Below, piece after piece: positions 1 to 7,649 of a DNA stretch of 24,997 bases (its first letter is position 1; every line of letters begins with the position of its first letter). The position numbers and the translations under genes are program-made. The notes beneath the pieces are model-generated. The model was not told the DNA's origin. It searched no databases and saw only the letters and a program-made list of their open reading frames with translations. Source of the DNA: an uncultured Muribaculaceae bacterium (lineage in GTDB: Bacteria; Bacteroidota; Bacteroidia; Bacteroidales; Muribaculaceae); assembly GCA_902494515.1 (NCBI GenBank), contig CABUTS010000040.1, positions 1 to 24,997 on the forward strand, written 5' to 3'.

Positions 1-12
1 CCCGCCATCAGG

Positions 13-59
13 CAAAAGCCGCAGGCTTTTGCAACTGTGGTAAAAGCCTGCGGCTTTTA
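13..59. repeat. Dispersed double-palindrome element, copy 1
   Basis: Two perfect hairpin sequences (13-31 and 41-59), each an AAAAGCC/GGCTTTT stem around a 3-base loop, flank a 9-base spacer CAACTGTGG. The second hairpin is the inverse of the first, so the two can also pair with each other. Two more copies in the same orientation lie at 1555-1601 and 18265-18311. All are intergenic. It may act as a terminator or be a REP-like element; no transposase is seen nearby. Confidence 0.85.
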
Positions 60-143
60 CCTCCTCCCACCTCTCCCCCCTCTTCCGCGCAGCGAAGTAG
101 CTGAATCGGCCACACGCTTTTGACCCATTTTCAACAAAAGAAG

Positions 144-174
144 TTGGCGATTTGTAAAAAATGCATTATATTTG
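144..174 (+). promoter_or_regulatory. Bacteroidetes-type promoter upstream of the tetR leader
   Basis: A TTG at 144-146 (-33 element) and TATATTTG at 167-174 (-7 element, consensus TAnnTTTG) are 20 bp apart, the usual spacing for the primary sigma factor of Bacteroidetes. The predicted start is near 181, which leaves about 277 bases of transcript before the regulator's start codon. Confidence 0.7.
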
Positions 175-180
175 CCGAAA

Positions 181-457
181 ACTCCGGAAATAGACTTCCT
201 CCGAAGCGCCGGCGTCTGCCCGCTGGTATCTTAAAAAGTCTTTTCAGGAAGCTATCACCTAAGCTTTTGCAACTATTACCAGTCTGATTTCCTTGCGGTT
301 AGCAAGAGGTAATCGCTACAGCGGTTCCCGATTTTATCCTCTTCCGCGGCTACGTTGCCTGAGAAATTACCCGACGCACTATGCTCCTGCTACGCAGGAT
401 TCTTCATACTGGTACCAGCTGTTTGGATGGCAGCTTGTTTAATTTAACAACACGAAT
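181..457 (+). ncRNA. Possible structured leader or small RNA upstream of tetR
   Basis: This stretch follows a good promoter and encodes no convincing protein. It can form several local hairpins: CTTGC/GCAAG near 292-306, CCTGC/GCAGG near 387-399 and AGCTG/CAGCT at 417-421 with 431-435. A longer-range pairing is also possible between GCTGGTATC near 221-229 and GGTACCAGC at 411-419. A 6-bp GGTAAT/ATTACC pairing lies inside. This may be a cis-regulatory leader of the TetR-type gene or an independent RNA of about 260 nt. I could not match it to a family from memory; 6S-like RNA is one possibility and is unproven. Confidence 0.35.
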
Positions 458-1300
458 ATGGCAGAACAGAACGAAGTTAAAACGCGTAGACCCCGCCGAT
501 CAAAGGCCGACATCGAAGAAGCAATCCAGAAAGCCGCTATTTCTCAAATCAAGAAGAAGGGGTTCTCAATGGCGCTGGTCACTGACATCGTCAAGAAGGC
601 CAAGATCGAACCTATCGTTTTCTATAACCGCTACCGCAACCTCGACGAATTCTACGATGAATTCGTCAAGAAGTATGACTACTGGATGAACGACCTCATC
701 CGCGATTCGCTCCACGATATCGCAACCGAGGAGGGATACTCCAACGTCATCGAAAAACTCATGAACAATCTCATCTCCGACGAAATCATGACGGAGCTTC
801 TCCGCTGGGAAATCGCCGAAGGGAACCATATCACCGAGCGCACCTCGCGCCTGCGTGAACTACACATCGTAGAACTGGTCAACAATTTCACCGACGACCT
901 GCGCGAACGCGACGACGACATCCTGGCCATCACGGCCCTGATTGTCGCCGGTCTATACTATTTCATCCTCCACAAGGACCGCTCCACCTTCGCCGGCATC
1001 GACCTCAACACGGCCGAAGGACGCCAGCGCCTGATCAAAGCTATCCGCTCTGTGGCCGCGATGATGTTCCGCCAGCACGACAACAACCGCATGATCATGG
1101 GCGGTGACTCCAGCTATCAGGAGGTTGAGGACTACCGCCGTCGCTTCGAGGATGCCTGCCGCGAACGCGTGGGCGCCGATTTCCGCAGCCAGGTCAACGA
1201 ATTTGTCAAAGCCCGCGAAGATGCCGAGCGCCAGCGCATCGCCAAATGCCTCCGCGCCGAAGGCGTATCCGAGGAAATCATCTCCCGCTGCCTGCAGTAA
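458..1300 (+). CDS. TetR/AcrR-type transcriptional regulator with a long C-terminal tail
   Basis: A 280-aa protein. Residues about 17-68 look like a TetR DNA-binding domain: a first helix AAISQIKKKGF, the recognition region VTDIVKKAKIEP and the typical IVFYNRYRNLDEFYDEF segment. Residues about 75-200 form the helical ligand/dimer domain, with a hydrophobic helix around 155-170 (ITALIVAGLYYFIL). TetR proteins are usually about 200 aa; this one has roughly 70 extra residues (about 212-280), highly charged and helical, ending EEIISRCLQ. The start follows a long leader and the gene ends in a strong terminator, so it is probably monocistronic. It converges on the six-gene minus-strand operon. Ligand and targets are unknown; it is not divergent from an efflux operon as many TetR genes are. 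Confidence 0.8.
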   Translation: MAEQNEVKTRRPRRSKADIEEAIQKAAISQIKKKGFSMALVTDIVKKAKIEPIVFYNRYRNLDEFYDEFVKKYDYWMNDLIRDSLHDIATEEGYSNVIEKLMNNLISDEIMTELLRWEIAEGNHITERTSRLRELHIVELVNNFTDDLRERDDDILAITALIVAGLYYFILHKDRSTFAGIDLNTAEGRQRLIKAIRSVAAMMFRQHDNNRMIMGGDSSYQEVEDYRRRFEDACRERVGADFRSQVNEFVKAREDAERQRIAKCLRAEGVSEEIISRCLQ

Positions 1301-1317
1301 CCCGGACCGCCCCCCGC

Positions 1318-1420
1318 TCCATCCCGGCGCTCCCAACCCTGCACCCCGCCAACCCGGCGCTCCCCACCTTGCACCCCCGGCCAAACCAGCGCACCCAATC
1401 CTGCATCCCCGCGCCAAACC
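1318..1420. repeat. C-rich tandem repeat, about 31-33 bp unit, three degenerate copies
   Basis: Between the tetR stop codon and its terminator lie three imperfect units built on the pattern CCCGGCGCTCCC-A-CCCTGCACCCC-GCCAA. The plus strand is almost free of G runs and very rich in C. A related 13-bp C-rich repeat (GCAACCCTGCAGC, twice) occurs at 18213-18248. It lies in the 3' untranslated region; an effect on transcription is possible but unproven. Confidence 0.65.
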
Positions 1421-1423
1421 ACA

Positions 1424-1464
1424 TAAAAAGCGAGCTCCCCAAAAGCCGGGGGCTCGCTTTTTTA
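1424..1464 (+). terminator. Intrinsic terminator after tetR
   Basis: AAAAAGCGAGCTCCCC pairs with GGGGGCTCGCTTTTTT across a short loop (AAAAGCC), and the right arm ends in a run of T. The A run on the left also makes it work for minus-strand transcripts, so it may serve both converging units. Confidence 0.85.
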
Positions 1465-1471
1465 TATGGCG

Positions 1472-1543
1472 CCCCGCTGCTCAAGCGGGGGGGGTGGCGC
1501 TCCGCCTTCGCGGGCTCTAATTTTAGCTCCCCGCATGAGCGGG
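1472..1543. repeat. Two G/C hairpins in the convergent intergenic region
   Basis: CCCCGCT/AGCGGGG (1472-1490, loop GCTCA) and CCCGC/GCGGG (1530-1543, loop ATGA) are two hairpins with related stems. The remainder of 1465-1554 shows no coding signal. They may be degenerate repetitive intergenic elements. Confidence 0.5.
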
Positions 1544-1554
1544 TGGATGTCAAG

Positions 1555-1601
1555 TAAAAGCCGCAGGCTTTTACAACTGTTGCAAAAGCCTGCGGCTTTT
1601 G
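1555..1601. repeat. Dispersed double-palindrome element, copy 2
   Basis: Same architecture as the element at 13-59, with spacer CAACTGTTG. The pairs closing the hairpins are swapped relative to copy 1 (T-A outside the first hairpin, C-G outside the second), so both stems stay perfect. It begins 5 bases past the stop codon of the last gene of the minus-strand operon and could act as its terminator. Confidence 0.85.
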
Positions 1602-1605
1602 CCTA

Positions 1606-2580
1606 TCAGAGCTGCGAGAGGGAGAAGGTGGCGGTCATGGGCTGGGGCTCGAGGCGGCCGTCGAGGAGCTCAAAGAAGAAGTCCTGGAGGCGGTCCGGAG
1701 TCAGGGCTGCATCGGTGCCGTCGGCGTTCTTGCCGAGGTCGTAGGTTTTGAGCAGCTGGGGACCGAGGGCGGCGGCTGTCAGCAGGAAGTGGTTCTGGAA
1801 GCGGTCGGTGTCGATGAGGTCGGCGGCGAGCACCTTGCCGATGACAGTGAAGGAGCGGAGCGTGCGCTGCGTCTCACCGGAGGTGAGGCTGGATTTCACT
1901 TCGTCGGTCACAAGGTCCATGGGTATGCGACCGGAGTCGGGAGACTGCGGCATGCCGCGGAACAGAGCGCCGAGGTCGGCCAGCGAAAGGTTGTAGAGAC
2001 GGGTATTGGCACCGGTCTTGGGGGCATCGATGGTGAAGGCCGAGGGGAGAAGCAGCTGCACGGTCCCTTCGAGCGTAACCTGCGGAGTGTTGAATGTGCC
2101 GAGAATACAGTTTGAGATGCGGGCGTCGGAGGTAGCGAACACACCGCCGATTACCACACAGTTCTCCAGATCGATTTCATCGGCATAGATACTCCCGCAG
2201 ACGAAGGCATTGCGCAGCGAAACCTGACGGGCATTGATGTCGCAGCCGAAGCGCGGACGGACATTGTTGCCGCGCGAAACCACGGAATTGGCCGAGCCAA
2301 CCGACTTGTAGAACACCACGGGGGCATCGACCTCCCCGGAGATGTAGAGCTCGTTGCGGGCGAATACGGCGCCGGCGATTTCAACGTCGCCCTTGCGGAT
2401 TTCGATACGGTGGCCGTAGACGGCACCCTCCACAACCACATTTCCGTTTAAAATGATGTTGCGGGGGAGTTCCGCGATTTTCTGCGGAAGTATTGAACCG
2501 CGCACAAGATTGTCGCGGAGATTTATTTCCGTTGTGTCAAAACGGATTTCCTGAAGTTCTTTTAATTCTTTCTCTTTCAT
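1606..2580 (-). CDS. Bactofilin-like beta-helix protein (polymer-forming cytoskeletal type), last gene of the SPFH operon
   Basis: A 324-aa protein with no signal peptide or membrane segment. Residues about 20-190 consist of short alternating hydrophobic strands and turns (NIILNGNVVVEGAVYGHRIEIRKGDVEI is the style; also VSLRNAFVCGSIYADEIDL). This is the pattern of a parallel beta-helix such as bactofilins (DUF583), which polymerise without nucleotides and often bind membranes. Residues about 195-324 form a different, mostly helical C-terminal domain (RTLRSFTVIGKVLAADL...) that is not part of a typical bactofilin, which is 100-200 aa. The gene starts 30 bases after the previous gene ends. The beta-helix reading is inferred from pattern only; a structural prediction would settle it. 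Confidence 0.5.
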   Translation of the reverse strand: MKEKELKELQEIRFDTTEINLRDNLVRGSILPQKIAELPRNIILNGNVVVEGAVYGHRIEIRKGDVEIAGAVFARNELYISGEVDAPVVFYKSVGSANSVVSRGNNVRPRFGCDINARQVSLRNAFVCGSIYADEIDLENCVVIGGVFATSDARISNCILGTFNTPQVTLEGTVQLLLPSAFTIDAPKTGANTRLYNLSLADLGALFRGMPQSPDSGRIPMDLVTDEVKSSLTSGETQRTLRSFTVIGKVLAADLIDTDRFQNHFLLTAAALGPQLLKTYDLGKNADGTDAALTPDRLQDFFFELLDGRLEPQPMTATFSLSQL

Positions 2581-2610
2581 GGGTAAGTTTTTTGAGAATG
2601 GAGGGAGGAA

Positions 2611-3645
2611 TCAGAATCCGGGAGCAGCCGTGGAGCTGAGATCGAAAAGCCGGGCGGTCATGGCGGCCACGCGGCGGGAGTGCTCGTCGCCGGCGCCGGC
2701 GGTCATGGCGGCGACCTCCTCGTTGTAGTAAGCTCCGATACGCTGGGCGCTGTCGGCCGTGACGGCTGACTGCCAGGGGAATTCATTCATCTCATTGCTG
2801 AGGGTTCCGTCGGGAATCCGCGAAAGCATCGGCGCGGAGTAAATCTGGGCCGAATGTTGCTGCGGACCGACTTCGGTTTCGACCAGGCAGCAGGGCATGT
2901 ACTCGATGGCGGCCTCGCCGGGGCGCAGCGAGTCGGCGAGCACGCGGTCGGCGGCATACTGCACGCTGAGGAACTCTTCGGCCTTCGCGATGGCCTCTTT
3001 GGCGCGCTTCTTGGCGATCGAGGCGGAAATCATGGCGTGGAGACGCGAGTTCTCAGACGCGGAAACCGACGAAACGGCCACCATCCCCTGCAGGTCGCTG
3101 TCCTGACTGATGGTGTCGGCGCTCTGAGAGAAGTCGAACACCGGGGCGTCGATGGAGTGGATGCGGTTCTCGAGTTCCTGATCTAATTCACTGAAAATCT
3201 TGAGATAACGGGCACACGTGCGGTTGTAGTCCGACTGCATCTGGTCGCGTTTGTTCCGGCAGCGCTCCGAGAACTTGCGGAGATTCAGGAGCAGTGCATC
3301 AATCTTATTGCGGAGCTCGGCAATCTGCTGCGAGATTTCATAGCCTACATAATGATGGAATCCGGAAATCAGCGTTTCGCCGATTTTCCGGGAGTTCGCG
3401 CGGACCGACGCCACCTGGGCAGCCTCAGTGGCGGCCACGGAGCCGGTCAGGAGGTTCACCGAGTCGTTGCAATGGTCAACCTCAGCGTCGAATCTCTCGG
3501 TATCGACGTGTACCACCACATCCACGGGCTCCTGAACCGTGCCGCTGTAGGAGACAGTGCCGCCGTTTTGCGAGGCGGGGTAACTGACACTCCCCGAATA
3601 ATGCACGGTGATGTATTGGGTGGGCAAATGTTGAGTATAACTCAT
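2611..3645 (-). CDS. Coiled-coil protein of unknown function, paralogue of the upstream gene
   Basis: A 344-aa protein I do not recognise as a named family. Residues about 1-55 are strand-rich and polar (YSGSVSYPASQNGGTVSYSG). Residues about 95-165 form a coiled coil containing DYNRTCARYLKIF, followed by a segment ending IDAPVFDF. A second helical region lies about 195-235 and a C-terminal part carries MPCCLVETE and FPWQS. The upstream gene shares the same order of motifs (DYQRTCSRYIKIF, VDRPVISF, VPVMVVETN, LPWRN), so the two arose by duplication. There is no signal peptide or membrane helix, so it is probably cytoplasmic. The 12-base gap to its neighbour means co-transcription and suggests the two act together, perhaps as a hetero-oligomer. 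Confidence 0.8.
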   Translation of the reverse strand: MSYTQHLPTQYITVHYSGSVSYPASQNGGTVSYSGTVQEPVDVVVHVDTERFDAEVDHCNDSVNLLTGSVAATEAAQVASVRANSRKIGETLISGFHHYVGYEISQQIAELRNKIDALLLNLRKFSERCRNKRDQMQSDYNRTCARYLKIFSELDQELENRIHSIDAPVFDFSQSADTISQDSDLQGMVAVSSVSASENSRLHAMISASIAKKRAKEAIAKAEEFLSVQYAADRVLADSLRPGEAAIEYMPCCLVETEVGPQQHSAQIYSAPMLSRIPDGTLSNEMNEFPWQSAVTADSAQRIGAYYNEEVAAMTAGAGDEHSRRVAAMTARLFDLSSTAAPGF

Positions 3646-3657
3646 GGGAGTGTCGGT

Positions 3658-4587
3658 TTAGAGGGTTTGATAAGTATTGGCCTCGAACATACGCAGCATC
3701 ATCTCCTGAGTGCGGGGGGCGAGACCCGACTGTGCCACCATCGCGCGGAACTGGCTGACCACCTCGGGGTCGTTGCTGGGCTGGTTGCGCCAGGGGAGCT
3801 GCTCGGAGCGGACAGCAGAGTCCACGGCCAGTTCGATGCGACGAGCCGATTCCTGCGGCAGGTTCACCTGTGAGGTGTAGAATTCCGAGCGGCTGACATC
3901 GGAGGCGTCGAAATTGGTCTCGACAACCATCACGGGTACATTCCAGGAGGCCATGACGGCCTGCTCGGGCAGACGGCGATTCAGAAGAATCCTGTGGGTG
4001 ACGTTGTCGAGGGCCACGGAGTCGGAGATGAAACTGTTTATGGCGTTCAGAGCCTTGACGGCCTGATTTTTCAGTTTCGATGCACCGACCACCTGCGAGG
4101 TGCGCACCGACTCCGACTGCCCTACGGGCACATCGGCGGTAAGCAGCGACGCGCGGTTCATAACCTTCGAGGCCTCACCATCGGCAAAGCTGATGACCGG
4201 ACGGTCAACCTCGGTGATGCGCTGGTCGAGACTGCGGTTGATGGTGGTGAAAATCTTGATATAGCGGCTGCAAGTGCGCTGATAATCGCGCTCCATGCGC
4301 TGACGCAGGGCAGTGACCTGCTTGCGCTGATGGTTGAGCTTGAGCAGCAGAGAGTCGACTTCGCTCTGCAGAGCCGCGGTTTTCTGGGAAATCTGCGACT
4401 GCATCAGAGAGTGGAAGCCGTGGTTGATCTTTGAGCAAACGTGATCGGCACCCTCTTTTTCGGCCGCAATCACGGCGCCTTTCATCGCAACGACTGCGGC
4501 GGTAGTGCCGTTAACGTGCGTGGAAACCGTCCCTACTGTGCGGGCCATCGGCGTGGTGTCGACATGGCAGTTAATCGTTGAAGACAT
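3658..4587 (-). CDS. Coiled-coil protein of unknown function, paralogue of the downstream gene
   Basis: A 309-aa protein paralogous to the next gene in the operon. The N-terminal region (about 1-50) is short and polar with Thr/Val/Ala. Residues about 65-130 form a coiled coil (QISQKTAALQSEVDSLLLKL, then RQRMERDYQRTCSRYIKIF), followed by VDRPVISF. The C-terminal half has VPVMVVETNFD and EQLPWRNQ, matching the partner. It lacks the longer strand-rich N-terminus of its paralogue. No export signal or membrane helix is visible. It starts 20 bases after the end of the 756-aa gene. Function unknown; the shared motif D-Y-x-R-T-C-x-R-Y-x-K-I-F would be a useful family signature. Confidence 0.8.
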   Translation of the reverse strand: MSSTINCHVDTTPMARTVGTVSTHVNGTTAAVVAMKGAVIAAEKEGADHVCSKINHGFHSLMQSQISQKTAALQSEVDSLLLKLNHQRKQVTALRQRMERDYQRTCSRYIKIFTTINRSLDQRITEVDRPVISFADGEASKVMNRASLLTADVPVGQSESVRTSQVVGASKLKNQAVKALNAINSFISDSVALDNVTHRILLNRRLPEQAVMASWNVPVMVVETNFDASDVSRSEFYTSQVNLPQESARRIELAVDSAVRSEQLPWRNQPSNDPEVVSQFRAMVAQSGLAPRTQEMMLRMFEANTYQTL

Positions 4588-4607
4588 AGGTATGGGGGAT
4601 TTCCGGG

Positions 4608-6878
4608 TTAAACTTCAGGACGCTGAGGATACTGGGGGTACTGACCCTGCTGAGGAGGATACTGACCCTGCTGGGGATAACCCTGCTGGGGATAACCCTG
4701 CTGGGGATAGCCTTGCTGGGGATAGCCCTGCTGAGGATACTGTCCCTGCTGGGGATACTGCTGGTTCTGGGAGTACTGCTGGTACTGAGGATACTGCTGA
4801 TTCTGAGGCTGTTCGGGTTGCTGTTCTTCCTCTTCCTCCTCTTCTTCATCTTCGTCGTCGGATTCATCTTCAGATTCATCGTCGAACTCTTCTTCGGATT
4901 CATCTTCGGATTCATCATCAGATTCCTCCTCGTTGTCCTCATCGGATTCCTCATATTCCCCGGTTTCCGACATTTCGTTCACTTCGGAATCCTGATATTC
5001 TTCGCCGTCGAATTCTTCTTCCTCATCGTCTTCAGCGTCCTTGCCGGCATCGAGATTAGCCAGAGCACTGTTGGCCAAAGCGTTGAGGTTGAGCGAGAAG
5101 TGTTCGTAGGTGAGGTCTGCGACGTTGGGTTCGGGGGGAAGCTGGGAATCTTTGGCAAGCTTCGGGTTGACCGAAGCGAGCGACTTGCGGCGGTCGTCCA
5201 TATCGGCGATTTCCGACGAAGCCACGGCCACCTCGTTGGAGTAACCGTCGCGCAGCTGGGCATCGTAGTATTTCACATGAGCGAAACGCTGGGCCTTGAG
5301 ATCGATGTCCTCCTTCAGGCGATCCATATACTCCTCGAAGTCGGCCTGAACTTTCTGGAATTCCTGACCCTGGAGCTCGAAGGCGGCGAGGGACTCAGCG
5401 GAATTGGCGACGTTCTTGACCACGGCGCTGTCGAGGTTCTGCGAGCCGGACTGCTGCATCTGTTCCTCGGTGCGCTGCAGCGAAACGAGGGTGTTGTAGG
5501 CGGCCACATACTTAGTGAGGGCTTCCTGCATGAGGTTGAGGATATCCTGAGCCTGAGCGCGGTTGTCGCGGTAGAAGCTGTCGGTGTCCTGATGCCACTT
5601 GTTGAGGTAGGAAACCTTCTGGTCCTGGATGTGGTTGTAGATGTCGAGACGTTTCAGTCGGTTCTCCTCCATCAGGCTCTGCACCATCGGGGCGACAATT
5701 TCCTCGTAGAGCTGATGCACGCCGAAGGGAACGACGGTCTGGGAGCCATCCTCGGCAATCCATGTCCCGGAAACGGGGTTGAAGCGCACGCGCGAGGAGG
5801 GACGGAGCTGGAAGGGCACGTAGCCCTGGACGTCGTCGGAGAAGTCGAAGCGCTCGTTGCGGATACGCTCGATTTCGTCCATTTCGAGAACCGGGGAATA
5901 GTGGTTGTAGGGAGCTTTAAGTATCTGGTACAGCAGCTTGTTGGAATCGAGGACCACCTTGTCGACCGAAGCGATCTTCAGTGCGGAAAGCGACTGAACC
6001 GACTGGGCGATGGTCTGCATGAGCTGGCGCAGAACCTCCTCGAAGCGGCCTGTCTCGTCGGACAGGGAGCTCTTCATGCGGTTGATTTCAGCGAATTTCT
6101 CTACGGCGGGGGCATACTGAGCCGAGTCGAAGACTTCGAGCACGGGAGCGTCGGCCGGCGGGTTGGTTGTGCCGAACTGGTCGAGCTGGCCGAGGAACGG
6201 GTTGCCGTCGAGCACCACGGGGAGGGTTACGGAGGTGGTGTCGAGGTCGTTCATGCAGTAGGTTACGGTGCGGAGCGAACGCTCCAGGGCGCCGAGGTAG
6301 TCGTTTTCGTGAACCTCCTGAATCGACAGGGAGTAGTCGTCGGTAGCGATGACCTCGGACTCTTCGGAAGTTTCCACCATGGGAGCCTCCTTGGCCAGCT
6401 GCTCGAGATTACGGATAGTTTCGACCAGCAGGTCGTTCTGGCGCGACATCGACATGGAAATCTCCTGTTCGGGAACGGTTGAGGTATAATCCACGATGAA
6501 GCTCTTGTCCTGATACTTGATCTGTTCGGCAACCGGAACGTATGCTACACCGAGACGTTTCACGCGGTAGTTGCGGAAAATCTGCTGCCACTGGTTCTGG
6601 AACTCCAGAATCCGGGCGTCGATTTCGGCAATCTGCTTTTCGTAGTTACTTTTCTTGATGAAATAAATGAAAAAAAGGATGATGGTCAGGAACCAGATCC
6701 AGAGGCCTGAAATCTCCTTCGCGATGTGGGCTTTTTCCTCTTCAAGCCGAGCGATTTCGTGTTCGATCCGCTCCTCTTCCGTGACAACGCGTTCGGCTGC
6801 CTGACGATAGTAGTTGAAAAGGATTTTGGCCTGATCTTGCCATATATTGGCGGAATCAGGGAAAATTTTTCCTTCCAT
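4608..6878 (-). CDS. Membrane-anchored coiled-coil protein with acidic tract and PQQGY-repeat tail
   Basis: A 756-aa protein with no family I can name. Residues about 30-58 are a charged helix (EEERIEHEIARLEEEKAHI), followed by one strong membrane helix about 60-75 (WIWFLTIILFFIYFI) and a second charged helix, so the bulk is probably cytoplasmic. Residues about 170-600 are mainly helical with coiled-coil stretches and one strand-rich insert (RVRFNPVSGTWIAEDGSQ) near 370. Residues 614-685 are almost entirely Asp, Glu and Ser. Residues 686-756 are a low-complexity tail of Gln, Pro, Tyr and Gly with YPQQG repeats. The tail resembles prion-like or condensate-forming segments, which is inference. 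It sits between the four-helix membrane protein and the paralogous pair and is the largest member of the operon. The opposite strand is open for 589 codons, a by-product of its codon usage. Confidence 0.8.
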   Translation of the reverse strand: MEGKIFPDSANIWQDQAKILFNYYRQAAERVVTEEERIEHEIARLEEEKAHIAKEISGLWIWFLTIILFFIYFIKKSNYEKQIAEIDARILEFQNQWQQIFRNYRVKRLGVAYVPVAEQIKYQDKSFIVDYTSTVPEQEISMSMSRQNDLLVETIRNLEQLAKEAPMVETSEESEVIATDDYSLSIQEVHENDYLGALERSLRTVTYCMNDLDTTSVTLPVVLDGNPFLGQLDQFGTTNPPADAPVLEVFDSAQYAPAVEKFAEINRMKSSLSDETGRFEEVLRQLMQTIAQSVQSLSALKIASVDKVVLDSNKLLYQILKAPYNHYSPVLEMDEIERIRNERFDFSDDVQGYVPFQLRPSSRVRFNPVSGTWIAEDGSQTVVPFGVHQLYEEIVAPMVQSLMEENRLKRLDIYNHIQDQKVSYLNKWHQDTDSFYRDNRAQAQDILNLMQEALTKYVAAYNTLVSLQRTEEQMQQSGSQNLDSAVVKNVANSAESLAAFELQGQEFQKVQADFEEYMDRLKEDIDLKAQRFAHVKYYDAQLRDGYSNEVAVASSEIADMDDRRKSLASVNPKLAKDSQLPPEPNVADLTYEHFSLNLNALANSALANLDAGKDAEDDEEEEFDGEEYQDSEVNEMSETGEYEESDEDNEEESDDESEDESEEEFDDESEDESDDEDEEEEEEEEQQPEQPQNQQYPQYQQYSQNQQYPQQGQYPQQGYPQQGYPQQGYPQQGYPQQGQYPPQQGQYPQYPQRPEV
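4666..4740 (-). repeat. 15-bp tandem repeat encoding YPQQG units
   Basis: Five consecutive 15-bp units (CCCTGCTGGGGATAA and near variants on the plus strand) encode the YPQQG repeats in the tail of the 756-aa protein, with further degenerate units to about 4810. The copies are nearly identical at the nucleotide level, which points to recent expansion and probable length variation between strains. Confidence 0.85.
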
Positions 6879-6917
6879 GGGATTTTGATTAAGGGTTATA
6901 AATTAGGATTATGAGTA

Positions 6918-7634
6918 TCAGTTGAGAATCTGGCGCCGCTGGTTGAGTGCGCTTTCCAGCGAGGCGATGAGCCCCTGGATCTGCGCGCTGTTGAGCTGCG
7001 GCTGGAACAGGGCCGGGCGCAGCTGATTGGCGAGGTTGAAGATGCGCTGGTCGGCCATGCGGGCTTCGGGAGTGTTGCAGGGGGTAATGAAACGTGTCGC
7101 CTGGCTGAGGTCCTTGAGACGCTGCCTGATGGCGGGGTCCAGACCGGGAGCATTTTCAGCAGCAAAAGCCAGATCGGAGAATGTATATTTCAGGTCCTCC
7201 TTACCGCGCGACTGCTGACGTTCGGTGTTGTGGATCTGGGCGGCTTTCTGCGAGGCGAAGGCCGACGAGAGCAGTCCCATCAGCAGGAAGAAAACCAGAG
7301 CGCCCTGCACCAGTATCTGCCACTTGAAGCTGACACCCTCCGGGCCGTTGCCGTAGGCGGCGCAGCCGGCCATGAAGCCGATGGCGCAGATGGAATAGGT
7401 AACCACCGAGAACCAGCTGATGCCGAGGCCGCCGACCTGGCGCTTGGCCTCGTCATTCATGTCGACGGGAGCCATGCCGAAGCTGTATCCGAGCAGCCAG
7501 TAGACCACAGAGGCCACTACGATGTTGAGCCACAGTATGTTATCCGGGCAGCCGCCCCGCAGCAGCAGGAAGCCGGCGATAATCAGTCCCTGACCGAAAA
7601 TGCCGAGCAGGAGTTTCAGTATATTCAGATTCAT
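6918..7634 (-). CDS. Four-helix integral membrane protein of unknown function
   Basis: A 238-aa protein with four predicted membrane helices at about residues 5-25, 33-54, 71-94 and 105-127. A soluble, helical C-terminal region of about 110 residues follows (QRQQ-type start, then LKYTFSDLAFAAENAPGLD and LNSAQIQGLIASLESALNQR), probably cytoplasmic. The short loop after helix 2 (MAPVDMNDEAKRQVGG) is polar. It lies 15 bases after the SPFH gene and 39 before the 756-aa gene, so it is co-transcribed with both. By analogy with membrane partners of SPFH proteins (NfeD, YdjH) it may be the membrane receptor of the SPFH protein, but I see no sequence similarity to those. Function unknown. Confidence 0.75.
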   Translation of the reverse strand: MNLNILKLLLGIFGQGLIIAGFLLLRGGCPDNILWLNIVVASVVYWLLGYSFGMAPVDMNDEAKRQVGGLGISWFSVVTYSICAIGFMAGCAAYGNGPEGVSFKWQILVQGALVFFLLMGLLSSAFASQKAAQIHNTERQQSRGKEDLKYTFSDLAFAAENAPGLDPAIRQRLKDLSQATRFITPCNTPEARMADQRIFNLANQLRPALFQPQLNSAQIQGLIASLESALNQRRQILN

Positions 7635-7649
7635 AAAACCAGTTTTTTA

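Noticed and set aside
13..59. Double palindromes as CRISPR repeats
   Set aside because: The copies are separated by kilobases and no regularly spaced array or cas gene is present.
4713..6482. 589-codon open frame on the plus strand opposite the 756-aa gene
   Set aside because: It runs antisense to a coherent protein with a membrane helix and repeats. Its translation is a mix of hydrophobic low-complexity and Val/Glu/Gly-rich sequence, as expected from reverse reading of biased codons. No promoter or start context supports it.
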